Assembly (NCBI RefSeq): GCF_900188485.1
Contig: NZ_FZPH01000001.1
Coordinates: forward strand, 372,001-436,000
DNA from: Asanoa hainanensis
GTDB taxonomy: Bacteria > Actinomycetota > Actinomycetes > Mycobacteriales > Micromonosporaceae
Direction: 5' to 3'
DNA: 64,000 nt
This document shows, one piece after another, positions 16,332 through 25,307 of the stretch. Position 1 is the stretch's first letter, and every line of letters begins with the position of its first letter. The position numbers and the translations under genes were made by a program. Under the pieces are notes generated by a model. That model saw only the letters and a program-made list of their open reading frames with translations, did not search any database and was not told the DNA's origin.

Positions 16332-17786
16332 ATGAGCACGGAAGCTCGCGCCGAGATCGGCGTGACCGGCCTGTCGGTGATGGGTCGCAACCTCGCCCGC
16401 AACCTGGCCCGCAACGGGTTCAGCGTGGCGTTGCACAACCGGACCGTCGCGCGCACCAACAGCCTGGTCGCGGACCACGGTGACGAGGGCGACTTCATCC
16501 CGAGCGAGTCGATGGCCGACTTCGTCGCGTCGCTGAAGCGCCCGCGCGCCGTCATCGTCATGGTCAAGGCCGGCAAGGCGACCGACGCCGTGATCGACGA
16601 GCTCGTGCCGCTGCTGGAGAAGGACGACATCGTCATCGACGCGGGCAACGCCCACTTCGTCGACACGGCCCGCCGCGAGCGTGACCTGGCGGCCAAGGGC
16701 CTGCACTTCGTCGGCACCGGTGTCTCCGGTGGCGAGGAGGGCGCCCTGCTCGGCCCGAGCATCATGCCCGGCGGCTCCGCGGAGTCGTACCGCAAGCTCG
16801 GCCCGATCTTCGAGAAGATCGCCGCCCAGGTCGACGGCACGCCGTGCTGCGTCCACGTGGGCCCCGGCGCGGCCGGCCACTTCGTCAAGATGGTGCACAA
16901 CGGCATCGAGTATGCCGACATGCAGCTCATCGCCGAGGCGTACGACCTGCTCCGCGCGGGTCTGGGTGCCTCGCCGGCGGAGATCGCCGAGATCTTCCGC
17001 GAGTGGAACAGCGGCGACCTCGACTCGTTCCTGATCCAGATCACCGCCGAGGTGCTCGCGCACACCGACGGCAAGACCGGCCAGCCGTTCATCGACGTGG
17101 TCCAGGACCGCGCCGAGCAGAAGGGCACCGGCCGCTGGACCGTGCAGAGCGCGCTCGACCTGGGTGTGCCGATCACCGGCATCGCCGAGGCGACGTTCGC
17201 GCGGTCGCTGTCGGGTCACGTGGCTCAGCGCGCTGCCGCTCTCTCGACCTATGAGGGGCGCGCCGCCGACACCGACATCGCGGGCCTCGTCGAGGACCGC
17301 AAGCAGTTCGTCGAGGACGTGCGCAACGCGCTGTACGCCTCCAAGATCGTCGCGTACGCGCAGGGCTTCGACCACATCCGCGCCGGCAGCAAGGACAACG
17401 ACTGGGGCATCGACCCGGGCGCGATGGCGACGATCTGGCGCGGCGGCTGCATCATCCGGGCCAAGTTCCTCGACCGGATCCGCGAGGTGTACGCCGAGAA
17501 CCCGCACCTGGAGAGCCTGCTCGTGGCGCCGTACTTCGCCGAGGCTGTTGCCAACGGCTTCGAGAGCTGGCGCCGCGTGCTGGTCACCGCGATCCGCGGC
17601 GGCGTGCCGACCCCGGTCTTCTCCTCCTCGCTGGCCTACGTCGACGCGCTGCGCCGCCCCCGGCTGCCCGCCGCACTGATCCAGGGCCTACGAGACAACT
17701 TCGGCGCGCACACGTACCAGCGCGTCGACCGCGACGGCTCCTTCCACACGATGTGGGCCGACGACAAGCGGGAGGTCGACGCCTAA
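16332..17786 (+). CDS. gnd: 6-phosphogluconate dehydrogenase, decarboxylating
   Basis: A 484-aa NADP-dependent enzyme of the pentose phosphate pathway converting 6-phosphogluconate to ribulose-5-phosphate and CO2. IGVTGLSVMGRNLARNLARNG is the Rossmann nucleotide-binding start. VIDAGNAHF, the GVSGGEEGALLGPSIMPGG substrate motif, and GHFVKMVHNGIEYADMQLIAEAYDLL with the catalytic Lys follow. The C-terminal dimerisation tail is complete (DNFGAHTYQRVDRDG.FHTMWADD). The length of about 480 aa is that of the long, E. coli/sheep-type enzyme. It ends before a strong 11-bp stem terminator. Confidence 0.95.
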   Translation: MSTEARAEIGVTGLSVMGRNLARNLARNGFSVALHNRTVARTNSLVADHGDEGDFIPSESMADFVASLKRPRAVIVMVKAGKATDAVIDELVPLLEKDDIVIDAGNAHFVDTARRERDLAAKGLHFVGTGVSGGEEGALLGPSIMPGGSAESYRKLGPIFEKIAAQVDGTPCCVHVGPGAAGHFVKMVHNGIEYADMQLIAEAYDLLRAGLGASPAEIAEIFREWNSGDLDSFLIQITAEVLAHTDGKTGQPFIDVVQDRAEQKGTGRWTVQSALDLGVPITGIAEATFARSLSGHVAQRAAALSTYEGRAADTDIAGLVEDRKQFVEDVRNALYASKIVAYAQGFDHIRAGSKDNDWGIDPGAMATIWRGGCIIRAKFLDRIREVYAENPHLESLLVAPYFAEAVANGFESWRRVLVTAIRGGVPTPVFSSSLAYVDALRRPRLPAALIQGLRDNFGAHTYQRVDRDGSFHTMWADDKREVDA

Positions 17787-17803
17787 CGGGGTGTCGCCTC
17801 CGG

Positions 17804-17832
17804 CCGCGGCCCCAACCATCCTGGGGCCGCGG
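17804..17832 (+). terminator. Terminator after gnd
   Basis: CCGCGGCCCCA (17804-17814), loop ACCATCC, TGGGGCCGCGG (17822-17832): a perfect 11-bp stem between gnd and the DUF302-like gene. It lacks a T-run. It lies only 23 bp before the next ATG, so it may also act as a leader hairpin of that gene. Confidence 0.6.
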
Positions 17833-17854
17833 CGACGGGGAAGAGGCGAGGACG

Positions 17855-18385
17855 ATGAGCGAGCAGGATGTATCGGTGCTGAGCCGGCCGGTCCGGCGCT
17901 TCGTGTTCCACACGGGGCGGTCGTACGACCAGTTCCGCAAGCAATGGGAACGTGCCGTGCCGTCCTGGTCCTGGGGCACGGCGGTAGCGGAGGCCAAGGG
18001 CGGCGGAGGCTGGCCGGCCCTGGAAAACCTGTCGAACCGCAGCGCGGGCGACGGCCTGGTCAACATCTCGACGTTCGACCCGAGCGCGGTCATGCGGCTG
18101 GCAGGCCACGAACTGCGCGCGGTCACGTACCTGGCCGACAACCTGGTGATCGAAGAGGGCCTCTACAAACACGACCCGGCGATCATCGAATATCTGCCGG
18201 TGCGGCTGACCATCTCAGAGCAGCCCGGCGATGACTCGACGCTGACCTTCGACAAACCGTGCGACCTGTTCGCGGGCTACGCGATCGCGGACCTGACCGA
18301 CCACGCGACCCAGGTCGAAGAGGCCATCGCCACGGTCCTGCAGAAGGTCGACCTGCCGGTCCCACCGGAGCTGACGAGGCCTTAA
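17855..18385 (+). CDS. DUF302-like domain protein
   Basis: A 176-aa soluble protein from ATG 17855. LRAVTYLADNLVIEEGLYKHDPAIIEYLPVRLTI, then LTFDKPCDLFAGYAIADL, follows the DUF302 layout (helix, short linker, P-x-R/N-V strand, late 'DKP' loop). The family's function is unknown. It is monocistronic behind the gnd terminator. The stop overlaps the stop of the convergent NACHT gene (shared TTAA at 18382-18385). A truncated second copy of the last 22 codons lies in inverted orientation at 26400-26465; the shared tail contains KVDLPVPPE. Confidence 0.7.
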   Translation: MSEQDVSVLSRPVRRFVFHTGRSYDQFRKQWERAVPSWSWGTAVAEAKGGGGWPALENLSNRSAGDGLVNISTFDPSAVMRLAGHELRAVTYLADNLVIEEGLYKHDPAIIEYLPVRLTISEQPGDDSTLTFDKPCDLFAGYAIADLTDHATQVEEAIATVLQKVDLPVPPELTRP

Positions 18386-21300
18386 AGCTGGACGACGTCG
18401 CCGTCGACCGTGACCTTCAGGCCCGGCCGCCGCAACGCGGTCACGTCCGCGAGTGGGACGTCCGAGAGGACCAGCTCGACCAGGCTTGTCATCCGCAGCA
18501 GCACGCCGAGATCGGCCAAGGCCTCGCAGCCCTGAAAGAAGACCCACTCGAGTTTCTCGAGCGAGCCCAGGGCGATGATGTCCTCGAGCTCGGGGAGGCC
18601 CGCCAGCGTGAGGTGCGTGAGCTCGGTGCACCTTTCCACCCCACCCAGGCTCCTGAGCCGAGCGTGGCTCCGTCCGTTGACCACGAGCGAACGCAGCGTC
18701 GCCGGCAGGAACGCCAGGTCGGCCCGATCGTCGGGGACCGTGACGGTGAGATCCTGCAGCGACCCACTCTCAGCCAGCACGTCGTGGTCGGCGGCCGGGA
18801 TCATCTGTGCGTGCAACTGCCGCAGCGCGGGCAGCGCCGCGAGCACGGCGAACGTGTCCACGTCGGAGAAGGCAACATCCACGTAGGTCAGCGCGGGCGC
18901 CTCTGTGAGATGGCTCAGATCGCTGACGGGGGTAAAGGCGAGCACGAGCCGGGCAAGCCTCGTCGGTGAGACGGCCGTGATGTCCGTCAACGACCCACAG
19001 TTCCTGACGTCGAGCGACGCGAGCGGCGCGCTCTCGAGCCCGGCGAGCGAGCGCAACGCACCGCACGTGTCGAGCCGCACACTCGCGAGCTCGGTCAGCC
19101 CGGTGAGCGGCTCCAACGACTCCAGGTCGGGCTCGAAGCCCAGGCTCAGCTCGGTGAGCGTCGGCACCCGCCCGATGATCTCCAGGTTCGCGCGGCCGGC
19201 CGGCACGCTGAGCCTGACCGCGCGGAGCATCCGTAGCTCGGAGAGGTACGGAAGGTGATCCAGGTCCGTCAACGACAGTGTCCCGTCCTCCAGCGGGGAG
19301 TCGGCAAGGACGGTCCGAACGTATGCCTCTGGCGGGAAGCTCCGCCACGCCCGCAGCAGCTCGCGTACGACCGATCGGCGGCGGTCCGTGCTGTACACAG
19401 CCAGAGCGATGAGCGCCGGGTCTCCGCCGATCTGGGCCAGCGCCCGGACCGTGGCGGCGGCCTCGTTCGCGCGTAGGCGGCCCAGCCCGGCCAGGTGCGG
19501 CACGGCCGCCACGCCGGCCGCCGCTAGCGCCTGCGCGTCGCGGATGGATTTCGGCGGAACGAGGTTTTCCAGAGCGACAGCAACCTGCTCGCGTGTCTCG
19601 GGCTTCAGCTGTGGTGAGGTTTCCAGGCAGGCGACCGCCAACAGGTGGAGCCGGTGGCGGAGCCGCGGTCGTTCACGACCGGCGGCCAGGAGCCCGTTGA
19701 CAAGTTCTTCCCGCTGGTTCAGCGACGCGTGGCCCGCGGCCATGATGACGACCTCGCGCCAAGAGTCCTCGCGCGCACGTTCGATCAGCATCGACACCAG
19801 GTTCTCGTCGACAGCGGCCTTGGCTGCCAGGTATTCCTGGAACGTCTTGTGCACGAAGTCGACCCGGCCGGACGAGGGTTGCCTCAGGACGCCACTGCGC
19901 AGCAGGAGATAGTCGAGGACCTCCTCGGCGGAGTGGCTGATCTCCGTGAGTCGCAGGCGCTTGGCCACCTGCGGCTCGATGTCGGAGCGATCGGCTTCAC
20001 TTCGTTCGGCGAGCTGGAACCACCAGGCGATGTTCTGGAGAATGTCGAGCTTCTCGCGCAGCGATAGGCGTATCTCGGCGTTCGGGACATTCCGCTCGTC
20101 GTCCCGGCGTTCGACCAACATCTCCAGCGCGACGCGGTACAGGTGCATCCGGTCTTGAGGAATCGAGCTGCGCATTCCACGGTTGAGCGCGCAGAGCAGA
20201 GCACAGAGCAACGGGGTTGTCGCCAACTGACGCAAGGCGGGCTGGTTGAGGATGCGGGCGGCCAGAGGCACGGCCAGCGCGAGGATTTCCCGCTTCTCGC
20301 TGCCGTCCTCCACGCCGGACACGGCAGACTCGTGCCAGTGTCTGATGAACTGCACGACGTCGGCGAGGCTCATCGGCTCCAGCCGGTAGGTACCCAGCCC
20401 GACCTCGTCGAGCCAACCTTCTTTCACGGCGGCAGGACGCGAGGTCAGGATCACCCTGACGTTGAACTCGTCAACGAGTCGCTGCAGCCACGGCTTGACC
20501 GCAGAACGCTCAGCCGGTGGCAACTCGTCGAGCCCGTCGACCAGCAGTAGGCAGCGACCGCTGTCCAGCTGCCTGCTCATCCAGCCCTTGGGCATGCGGT
20601 CGGCCAGGTTCGGCGCGGCGGTTTCCAGGAACTGGCCAGGGGTCGGGAGTTTCGCGCCTCGGTAGTGCCGGAGCTGGATAAAGACCGGAACCACCGCGTT
20701 CCATAGTTCCAACGGACCCACGAAGGATTGTTTGGCGGCGTTCACCGCGAGCCATTGGAGCAACGTCGTCTTGCCGGAGCCCGCATCACCGACAACGAGC
20801 GCGCTATCTGCGAAGGCGAGTAACTCGTCGATCCGACGACTACCAAACTCGCCGAACAAGCTATGTTTGACGTCGTAGCTCACCAACGTCGAGAGATGCG
20901 TCGTCTTAGCGGCTGTCCGCGAACCCTTCAACGGGGACCAATGGGCGCGCAAGACTCGATCTTGGATGCGAAAGGCGCTCGGCGCCGCAACCGTCACGAC
21001 GGTCGGCGGCGACAAGAACCGAACGTTAGTGGATTCTCTTAACCACTGTGCCCCAGCCCACAAGGCATCAAGCTTGTCAGCCGCGAAAGCACCATGAATG
21101 CGTTTGTCGGCGCGGTCCGCGTTCTCAGCCGTCAGCGTGATGTAAGCGACGCTCAGTGCGTAGCGACTCTGGGTGCCACTGGCATCCAGGCCGAAGAGCT
21201 GGAGCCAGTCGAGGTGTCGGGCAAGGTGCATCCGGTAGCGCCCGAGAAACTCGTCATCCGAGCCCTCCGGGCTGAGCTTGGCGGCCGTCGGCATCTCGTC

Positions 21301-21849
21301 GAGGATGCGGCGCACCAGCGTCAGCAGTTCGCTGTCGCGGGTCATCAGGTCGCGGGCCGCGGCGCTCTGGAAGTCCGGCAGGCTCATCACCATGTCGATG
21401 ACGTAGTTGCTTAGGTCGCGGACCAGCTGGTCCACGAAGACCCGGCCCGCGTCGTTCAACAGCGCGACCTCACGGACGAAAGTCGGGTCGTTTTTCAGCT
21501 GCTGCTCCAGGGCGGCCGGGTCGAGATCCATCTCCAGGAAATCGGCGGCTGACAGGTCGCTGCGGTCCAGCGTGCCGGCGACGGCCAGGCTCGCCGCCTC
21601 ACGCTCGTTGTCCAGCAGCGACGGGTACTCCACCGCGAGGATGGGCTCCAGCTTTCGCGCGACCTCGTCCGCGATCTCCCCGAGCCGGCGCGTCGCCCGG
21701 CTGCGCTGGAACGGCTCGGTGAACCGGCCCGCCAGCAGCGCGTCTGGTGTCGCGTTCTTCAGCGTCAGCCGGTGCTTCCGCGCCCAGGCCCGGTAGGTCA
21801 TCGTGGCCGCCGACGTCGCCAGCCGGAACAGGGTCGCTTCGGTGACCAT
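18382..21849 (-). CDS. NACHT-LRR STAND NTPase, candidate anti-phage protein
   Basis: An 1155-aa protein from ATG 21849 (GGAGG 8 bases upstream). Residues 1-245 are an all-helical N-terminal domain resembling the NACHT N-terminal helical (NNH) domains of actinobacterial NTPases. The NACHT domain follows: Walker A GDAGSGKTTLLQ (354-365), Walker B LLLVDGLDEL (434-443) and sensor-like VRVILTSRP (465-472). A helical region to about residue 840 leads into at least ten irregular leucine-rich repeats (LTELSLGFEPDLESLEPL, LASLDVRNCGSLTDI and similar) up to the C-terminus. Bacterial NACHT proteins of this architecture (bNACHT) can defend against phage; the LRRs would sense and the N-terminus act. No adjacent effector gene is present. 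The middle of the gene is visibly less GC-rich than its neighbours. Confidence 0.88.
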   Translation of the reverse strand: MVTEATLFRLATSAATMTYRAWARKHRLTLKNATPDALLAGRFTEPFQRSRATRRLGEIADEVARKLEPILAVEYPSLLDNEREAASLAVAGTLDRSDLSAADFLEMDLDPAALEQQLKNDPTFVREVALLNDAGRVFVDQLVRDLSNYVIDMVMSLPDFQSAAARDLMTRDSELLTLVRRILDEMPTAAKLSPEGSDDEFLGRYRMHLARHLDWLQLFGLDASGTQSRYALSVAYITLTAENADRADKRIHGAFAADKLDALWAGAQWLRESTNVRFLSPPTVVTVAAPSAFRIQDRVLRAHWSPLKGSRTAAKTTHLSTLVSYDVKHSLFGEFGSRRIDELLAFADSALVVGDAGSGKTTLLQWLAVNAAKQSFVGPLELWNAVVPVFIQLRHYRGAKLPTPGQFLETAAPNLADRMPKGWMSRQLDSGRCLLLVDGLDELPPAERSAVKPWLQRLVDEFNVRVILTSRPAAVKEGWLDEVGLGTYRLEPMSLADVVQFIRHWHESAVSGVEDGSEKREILALAVPLAARILNQPALRQLATTPLLCALLCALNRGMRSSIPQDRMHLYRVALEMLVERRDDERNVPNAEIRLSLREKLDILQNIAWWFQLAERSEADRSDIEPQVAKRLRLTEISHSAEEVLDYLLLRSGVLRQPSSGRVDFVHKTFQEYLAAKAAVDENLVSMLIERAREDSWREVVIMAAGHASLNQREELVNGLLAAGRERPRLRHRLHLLAVACLETSPQLKPETREQVAVALENLVPPKSIRDAQALAAAGVAAVPHLAGLGRLRANEAAATVRALAQIGGDPALIALAVYSTDRRRSVVRELLRAWRSFPPEAYVRTVLADSPLEDGTLSLTDLDHLPYLSELRMLRAVRLSVPAGRANLEIIGRVPTLTELSLGFEPDLESLEPLTGLTELASVRLDTCGALRSLAGLESAPLASLDVRNCGSLTDITAVSPTRLARLVLAFTPVSDLSHLTEAPALTYVDVAFSDVDTFAVLAALPALRQLHAQMIPAADHDVLAESGSLQDLTVTVPDDRADLAFLPATLRSLVVNGRSHARLRSLGGVERCTELTHLTLAGLPELEDIIALGSLEKLEWVFFQGCEALADLGVLLRMTSLVELVLSDVPLADVTALRRPGLKVTVDGDVVQL

Positions 21850-21933
21850 CGACACGCCTCCGACGTGAAGGGATGCCCAGCCTAGTGCGGCGGCCTTGCC
21901 TTGACATCGGGGGAAAGGTTTAGCGTCGGGTGC

Positions 21934-22317
21934 ATGCTGATCGGGGAGTTGGCCGAGCGGGCCGGCACGAGCACCCGGGCCTTGCGCTACTACGAGACGC
22001 ACGGGCTGTTGTCGGCCGCGCGGTCGGCCAACGGGTACCGGGTCTACGACGACGCGGACCTGCGGGTGGTGCGGGAGATCCGGACTCTGCTCGGGATCGG
22101 GTTCGGGCTCGACGACATACGTCCGTTCGTCGACTGCCTGCGGGCCGGCCATTCGTCCGGGGACGTCTGTCCGGACTCGGTCGCCGTGCTGCGGCGCAAG
22201 ATCGCTGAGGTGGACGCCGGGATCGAGCGGATGCGTCAGGTGCGCGAGCGGCTCCACGGCCAGCTGACCGTCGCCATCGAGAGTCGGGAGAGCACATGCT
22301 CCAGCAGGACCTGCTAG
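21934..22317 (+). CDS. MerR family regulator
   Basis: A 127-aa regulator. LIGELAERAGTSTRALRYYETHGLLSAARSANGYRVYDDADLRVVREI is a typical MerR winged helix (residues 1-50). A dimerisation helix follows, with Cys residues in FVDCL and DVCPDS and two more at the extreme C-terminus, which could sense thiol stress or metal. Its 3' end overlaps the thioredoxin gene by 22 bp, so the two form an operon and redox sensing is a reasonable inference. TTGACA at 21901-21906 with CCTT/AAGG half-sites at 21899-21918 is a possible promoter-operator. It is divergent from the NACHT gene. Confidence 0.88.
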   Translation: MLIGELAERAGTSTRALRYYETHGLLSAARSANGYRVYDDADLRVVREIRTLLGIGFGLDDIRPFVDCLRAGHSSGDVCPDSVAVLRRKIAEVDAGIERMRQVRERLHGQLTVAIESRESTCSSRTC

Positions 22318-22637
22318 TCACCGTTACCGACGAGACCTTCGCCGATCTCGTCCTCGCGTCGCCTCGGCCTATCGTCGTCGACGTCTGGGCCGACTGGTGC
22401 CCGCCCTGCCACGCGATCTCGCGTAGCCTCGCCGAGCTCGCCGTCGAACTCGACGGGCGGATGACCGTGGCCACCCTCGACGCCGATGAGAACCCGGCGA
22501 CCTGTCGGGCGTACCAGGTCAGGTCCTTGCCCACGCTTCTGATCTTCCGTGGCGGCGAGCTGGTCAGCGCCACCGTCGGCGCCCGCCCCAAGTCGGCCCT
22601 GCGCACCCTGCTCGTGGAAAACGGGTTGCCGGCCTGA
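22296..22637 (+). CDS. trxA: Thioredoxin
   Basis: A 113-aa thioredoxin. VVDVWADWCPPCHAIS carries the redox pair Cys35-Cys38; the dipeptide is PP rather than the classical GP, which usually makes the protein more reducing-specific or alters partner choice. The later SLPTLLIFRGGELV contains the conserved cis-Pro. There is no signal peptide, so it acts in the cytoplasm as a disulfide reductase. The start overlaps the end of the MerR gene by 22 bp. MerR-thioredoxin pairs are common in actinobacteria, and this thioredoxin is probably induced by the MerR protein under oxidative stress. Confidence 0.92.
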   Translation: MLQQDLLVTVTDETFADLVLASPRPIVVDVWADWCPPCHAISRSLAELAVELDGRMTVATLDADENPATCRAYQVRSLPTLLIFRGGELVSATVGARPKSALRTLLVENGLPA

Positions 22638-22685
22638 CCGGTGTCTGATGAGCTGAAAAACCACGACACAGAGAGGATTCCCGAG

Positions 22686-22805
22686 ATGCGTCCAGCTAGC
22701 GAGTTCGTTCCGTCGGCCAGTTCGGTTCACTCAGCCGCCCACGCGAAGGACAGCTCGCTTGCGCACGCTCAATCTCGGAATTCTCGCCCATGTCGACGCC
22801 GGTAA
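22686..22805 (+). CDS. Possible 39-codon leader ORF upstream of the tet gene
   Basis: ATG 22686 is preceded by AGAGGA and opens a 39-codon frame rich in Ser, Ala and His (MRPASEFVPSASSVHS at the start, CRRR at the end). It stops at TAA 22803-22805, overlapping the first 47 bp of the ribosomal-protection gene in another frame. A GTGTC/GACAC stem (22641-22645 with 22665-22669) lies upstream. Leader peptides control other tetracycline resistance genes by ribosome stalling; that role here is an inference. Confidence 0.45.
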   Translation: MRPASEFVPSASSVHSAAHAKDSSLAHAQSRNSRPCRRR

Positions 22806-24699
22806 GACCAGCCTGACCGAGCGGCTTTTGCACGCCGCCGGTGTGATCGACGAGCTCGGCTCTGTCGACGACGGCAGCACCCGCACCGACACGCTCGCCC
22901 TCGAACGGCAACGCGGCATCACGATCAAGGCCGCCGTCGTGTCGTTCCCGATCGGCGACGTGACCGTCAACCTGATCGACACGCCCGGCCACCCGGACTT
23001 CATCGCCGAGGTGGAGCGGGTCCTCGCCGTGCTCGACGGCGCCGTCCTCGTGGTCTCCGCCGTCGAGGGCGTCCAACCACAGACCCGGGTGCTGACCCGG
23101 GCGTTGCGCCGCCTGGGCATCCCGCTGCTGGTCTTCCTCAACAAGGTCGACCGCGGCGGTGCCCGGCCGGAAGCGCTGCTCGCCGACCTCTCGCGACGGC
23201 TCGGCCTGTGCCCGCAGCCGATGGGCGCCGTCCGGGACGCTGGGACGCGCGCGGCCACCTTCGTACCCGGTGAATCCGGTCTGGCCGACCTGCTCGCCAC
23301 ACGCTCCGACAGCGTCCTGGCCGCCTTCGTCGAAGACGGCGGCGTCCCGGCGGGCACGCTCCGCGCCGAGCTCGCCGTCCAGACCGCCAAATCCTGGATC
23401 CATCCCGTGTACGCCGGTTCGGCGATCACCGGCACCGGCGTACCCGAGCTGATGACCGGGATCCACGACCTGCTCCCGGCCACGCACGGTGACGAGAGCG
23501 CCGCGCCGTCCGGCACGGTGTTCAAAGTGGACCGTGGCGCGGCCGGCGAGCGGCTGGCGTACGTGCGGATGTTCGACGGCATCCTGGCAGTGCGCGACCG
23601 GGTCGGCGCCGGCACGAAGGTCACCGGGATCGGCGTCTTCGAGAACGGTGCCCTCACCGCGCGCTCGACGGTGTCAGCCGGGCGGATCGCGGTCGTGCGC
23701 GGCCTTTCGGAGGTCCGGATCGGCGACACCCTCGGCCGGCCACGGCCCGGCGCCCAACAGCATTTCGCGCCGCCGTCGCTGGAGACCGTCGTGGTGCCAG
23801 ACCGTCCCGCCGACGCCGGCGCGCTGCACGCGGCCCTGACCGAGCTGGCCGAGCAGGACCCGCTGATCAATCTGCGCCGCGACGACGTGCGTGACGAGAC
23901 GTCCGTGTCGCTCTACGGCGAGGTCCAGAAGGAGGTGATCCAGGCGACCCTGGCCGACGAGTACGGCCTGGCGGTCACCTTCCGCGAGTCGACCACGATC
24001 TGCGTGGAGCGGGTGGTCGGCACGGGCGCGGCGTACGAGCTCAAGCACGAAGCGCCGTTCCTGGCCACCGTCGGCCTGCGGGTCGAGCCCGGCCCGGTCG
24101 ACTCGGGGACCACGTTCCGGCTCGGCGTCGAGCTCGGGTCGATGCCGCCGGCGTTCTTCGTGGCCGTCGAGGAGACCGTCCACGAAGTTCTGAGCGCCGG
24201 GCCGCACGGCTGGCGGGTGCTCGACTGCGTGGTGACGATGACGCACTCGGGCTACTACGCGCGGCAGAGTCACGCGCACGGCACGTTCGACAAGAGCATG
24301 TCGAGTACGGCCGGCGACTTCCGCAACCTGACGCCCCTGGTGTTGATGGCCGCGCTGCGTCGGGCCCGCACCGCCGTGCACGAGCCGGTGCACCACTTCC
24401 GCCTGGAAGTGCCGGCCGACCTGCTCGGCGCGGTGCTGCCGGTGCTGGCCAAGCACCGCGCGCTGCCCACCGACACCAGCACGGCGGGCCCGGTCGCGGT
24501 CGTCGAGGGCGACATCCCGGCCGCCCGGGTGCACGCCCTGGAGACCCGGCTGCCGTCACTGACCCGCGGCGAGGGCGTGCTGGAGAGCGCGTTCGACCAC
24601 TACGCCCCGGCACCGTGCCCGTGGCCGGAACGCCCGCGCACCGACCACAACCCGCTGGACCGCCGCGAGTACCTGCTGCACGTACAACGTCGGGTCTAA
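22759..24699 (+). CDS. Tetracycline resistance ribosomal protection protein (OtrA/Tet group)
   Basis: A 646-aa GTPase related to EF-G that releases tetracycline from the ribosome. It starts at TTG 22759 (GAAGGA 8-13 bases upstream). G-domain motifs are AHVDAGKTS (G1), QRGITI (G2), DTPGHPDF (G3) and LNKVD (G4). The C-terminal half has the domain IV signature MTHSGYYARQ and STAGDFRNLTPLVLMAAL, typical of TetM/OtrA proteins rather than EF-G, and length also fits. It has its own leader ORF and lies 121 bp after trxA. Its stop overlaps the convergent TetR gene by 4 bp. It could be a self-protection or intrinsic resistance gene; no tetracycline biosynthesis genes are in the window. Confidence 0.9.
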   Translation: MRTLNLGILAHVDAGKTSLTERLLHAAGVIDELGSVDDGSTRTDTLALERQRGITIKAAVVSFPIGDVTVNLIDTPGHPDFIAEVERVLAVLDGAVLVVSAVEGVQPQTRVLTRALRRLGIPLLVFLNKVDRGGARPEALLADLSRRLGLCPQPMGAVRDAGTRAATFVPGESGLADLLATRSDSVLAAFVEDGGVPAGTLRAELAVQTAKSWIHPVYAGSAITGTGVPELMTGIHDLLPATHGDESAAPSGTVFKVDRGAAGERLAYVRMFDGILAVRDRVGAGTKVTGIGVFENGALTARSTVSAGRIAVVRGLSEVRIGDTLGRPRPGAQQHFAPPSLETVVVPDRPADAGALHAALTELAEQDPLINLRRDDVRDETSVSLYGEVQKEVIQATLADEYGLAVTFRESTTICVERVVGTGAAYELKHEAPFLATVGLRVEPGPVDSGTTFRLGVELGSMPPAFFVAVEETVHEVLSAGPHGWRVLDCVVTMTHSGYYARQSHAHGTFDKSMSSTAGDFRNLTPLVLMAALRRARTAVHEPVHHFRLEVPADLLGAVLPVLAKHRALPTDTSTAGPVAVVEGDIPAARVHALETRLPSLTRGEGVLESAFDHYAPAPCPWPERPRTDHNPLDRREYLLHVQRRV

Positions 24700-25289
24700 G
24701 AACGCGACCCGTGGGCCTCGACCAGGCCGTCGACACCGCGTAGGAAGGTCGCGCAGATCGCGGCCGGGTCGAACAGGCACCCGGCCGCCATGGCGCCGTC
24801 GCGCAGCATGACGAAGTGCTGCGCGGCGCCTTCGGCCCCGGTCTCGTCGATGCGTGCCATCAGGGTGTTGATCGTGTCGAGGAACCACGAGCGGTGGGCG
24901 AGGACGGCCTGGTGCACGGGATGGGCGAGATCGGGATACTCGGCCACCGCGTTCAGGAAGGCGCATCCGCGGAACCCGGGCGACTGGATGCCCTCGGCGA
25001 TCGCCGCCGCGACCGCGCGGACGGCGTCGCTCGCCGAGATGCCCGCGCCGGTGATGGCCGTTTCCACCTGGTCGCGAATGGCCTGGTCGGCGCTCTGGAG
25101 GTAGGCGAGAACCAGGTCTTCCTTGCCCGGGAAGTGCCGGTAGAAGGTGGCCCGGGTCACCTTGGCCTCGGCGACGATCCGGTCGACACCCACCGAATGG
25201 ATGCCTTCCGTGTAGAAGACGCGGGTTGCCGTGGTCAGGAGCCGAAGGCGTGCCTCGGACGGCTGGGTCCCGGGTTCGCTGCGAGCCAT
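24696..25289 (-). CDS. TetR/AcrR family regulator
   Basis: A 197-aa repressor-type regulator. LLTTATRVFYTEGIHSVGVDRIVAEAKVTRATFYRHFPGKEDLV is the TetR helix-turn-helix (residues 18-62), followed by an all-helical ligand-binding domain with SPGFRGCAFLNAVAEYPD, a motif common in the YxaF/LmrA-like branch. It is divergent from a small membrane-protein operon. Two related inverted repeats in the 107-bp gap (25308-25317 and 25359-25374) are likely operators, one covering its own promoter and one the divergent promoter. The 3' end overlaps the tet gene by 4 bp convergently, so it is not necessarily the tet regulator. Confidence 0.9.
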   Translation of the reverse strand: MARSEPGTQPSEARLRLLTTATRVFYTEGIHSVGVDRIVAEAKVTRATFYRHFPGKEDLVLAYLQSADQAIRDQVETAITGAGISASDAVRAVAAAIAEGIQSPGFRGCAFLNAVAEYPDLAHPVHQAVLAHRSWFLDTINTLMARIDETGAEGAAQHFVMLRDGAMAAGCLFDPAAICATFLRGVDGLVEAHGSRS

Positions 25290-25307
25290 GCGCCCAGCGT
25301 AGCGGAT

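Noticed and set aside
21850-22257. Upstream extension of the NACHT gene to 22257
   Set aside because: It would overlap the divergent MerR gene; ATG 21849 has GGAGG upstream and the extension looks like MerR antisense.
24696-25289. TetR gene as repressor of the adjacent tetracycline resistance gene
   Set aside because: The genes are convergent, and the matching operators lie between the regulator and the opposite, DUF308-like operon.
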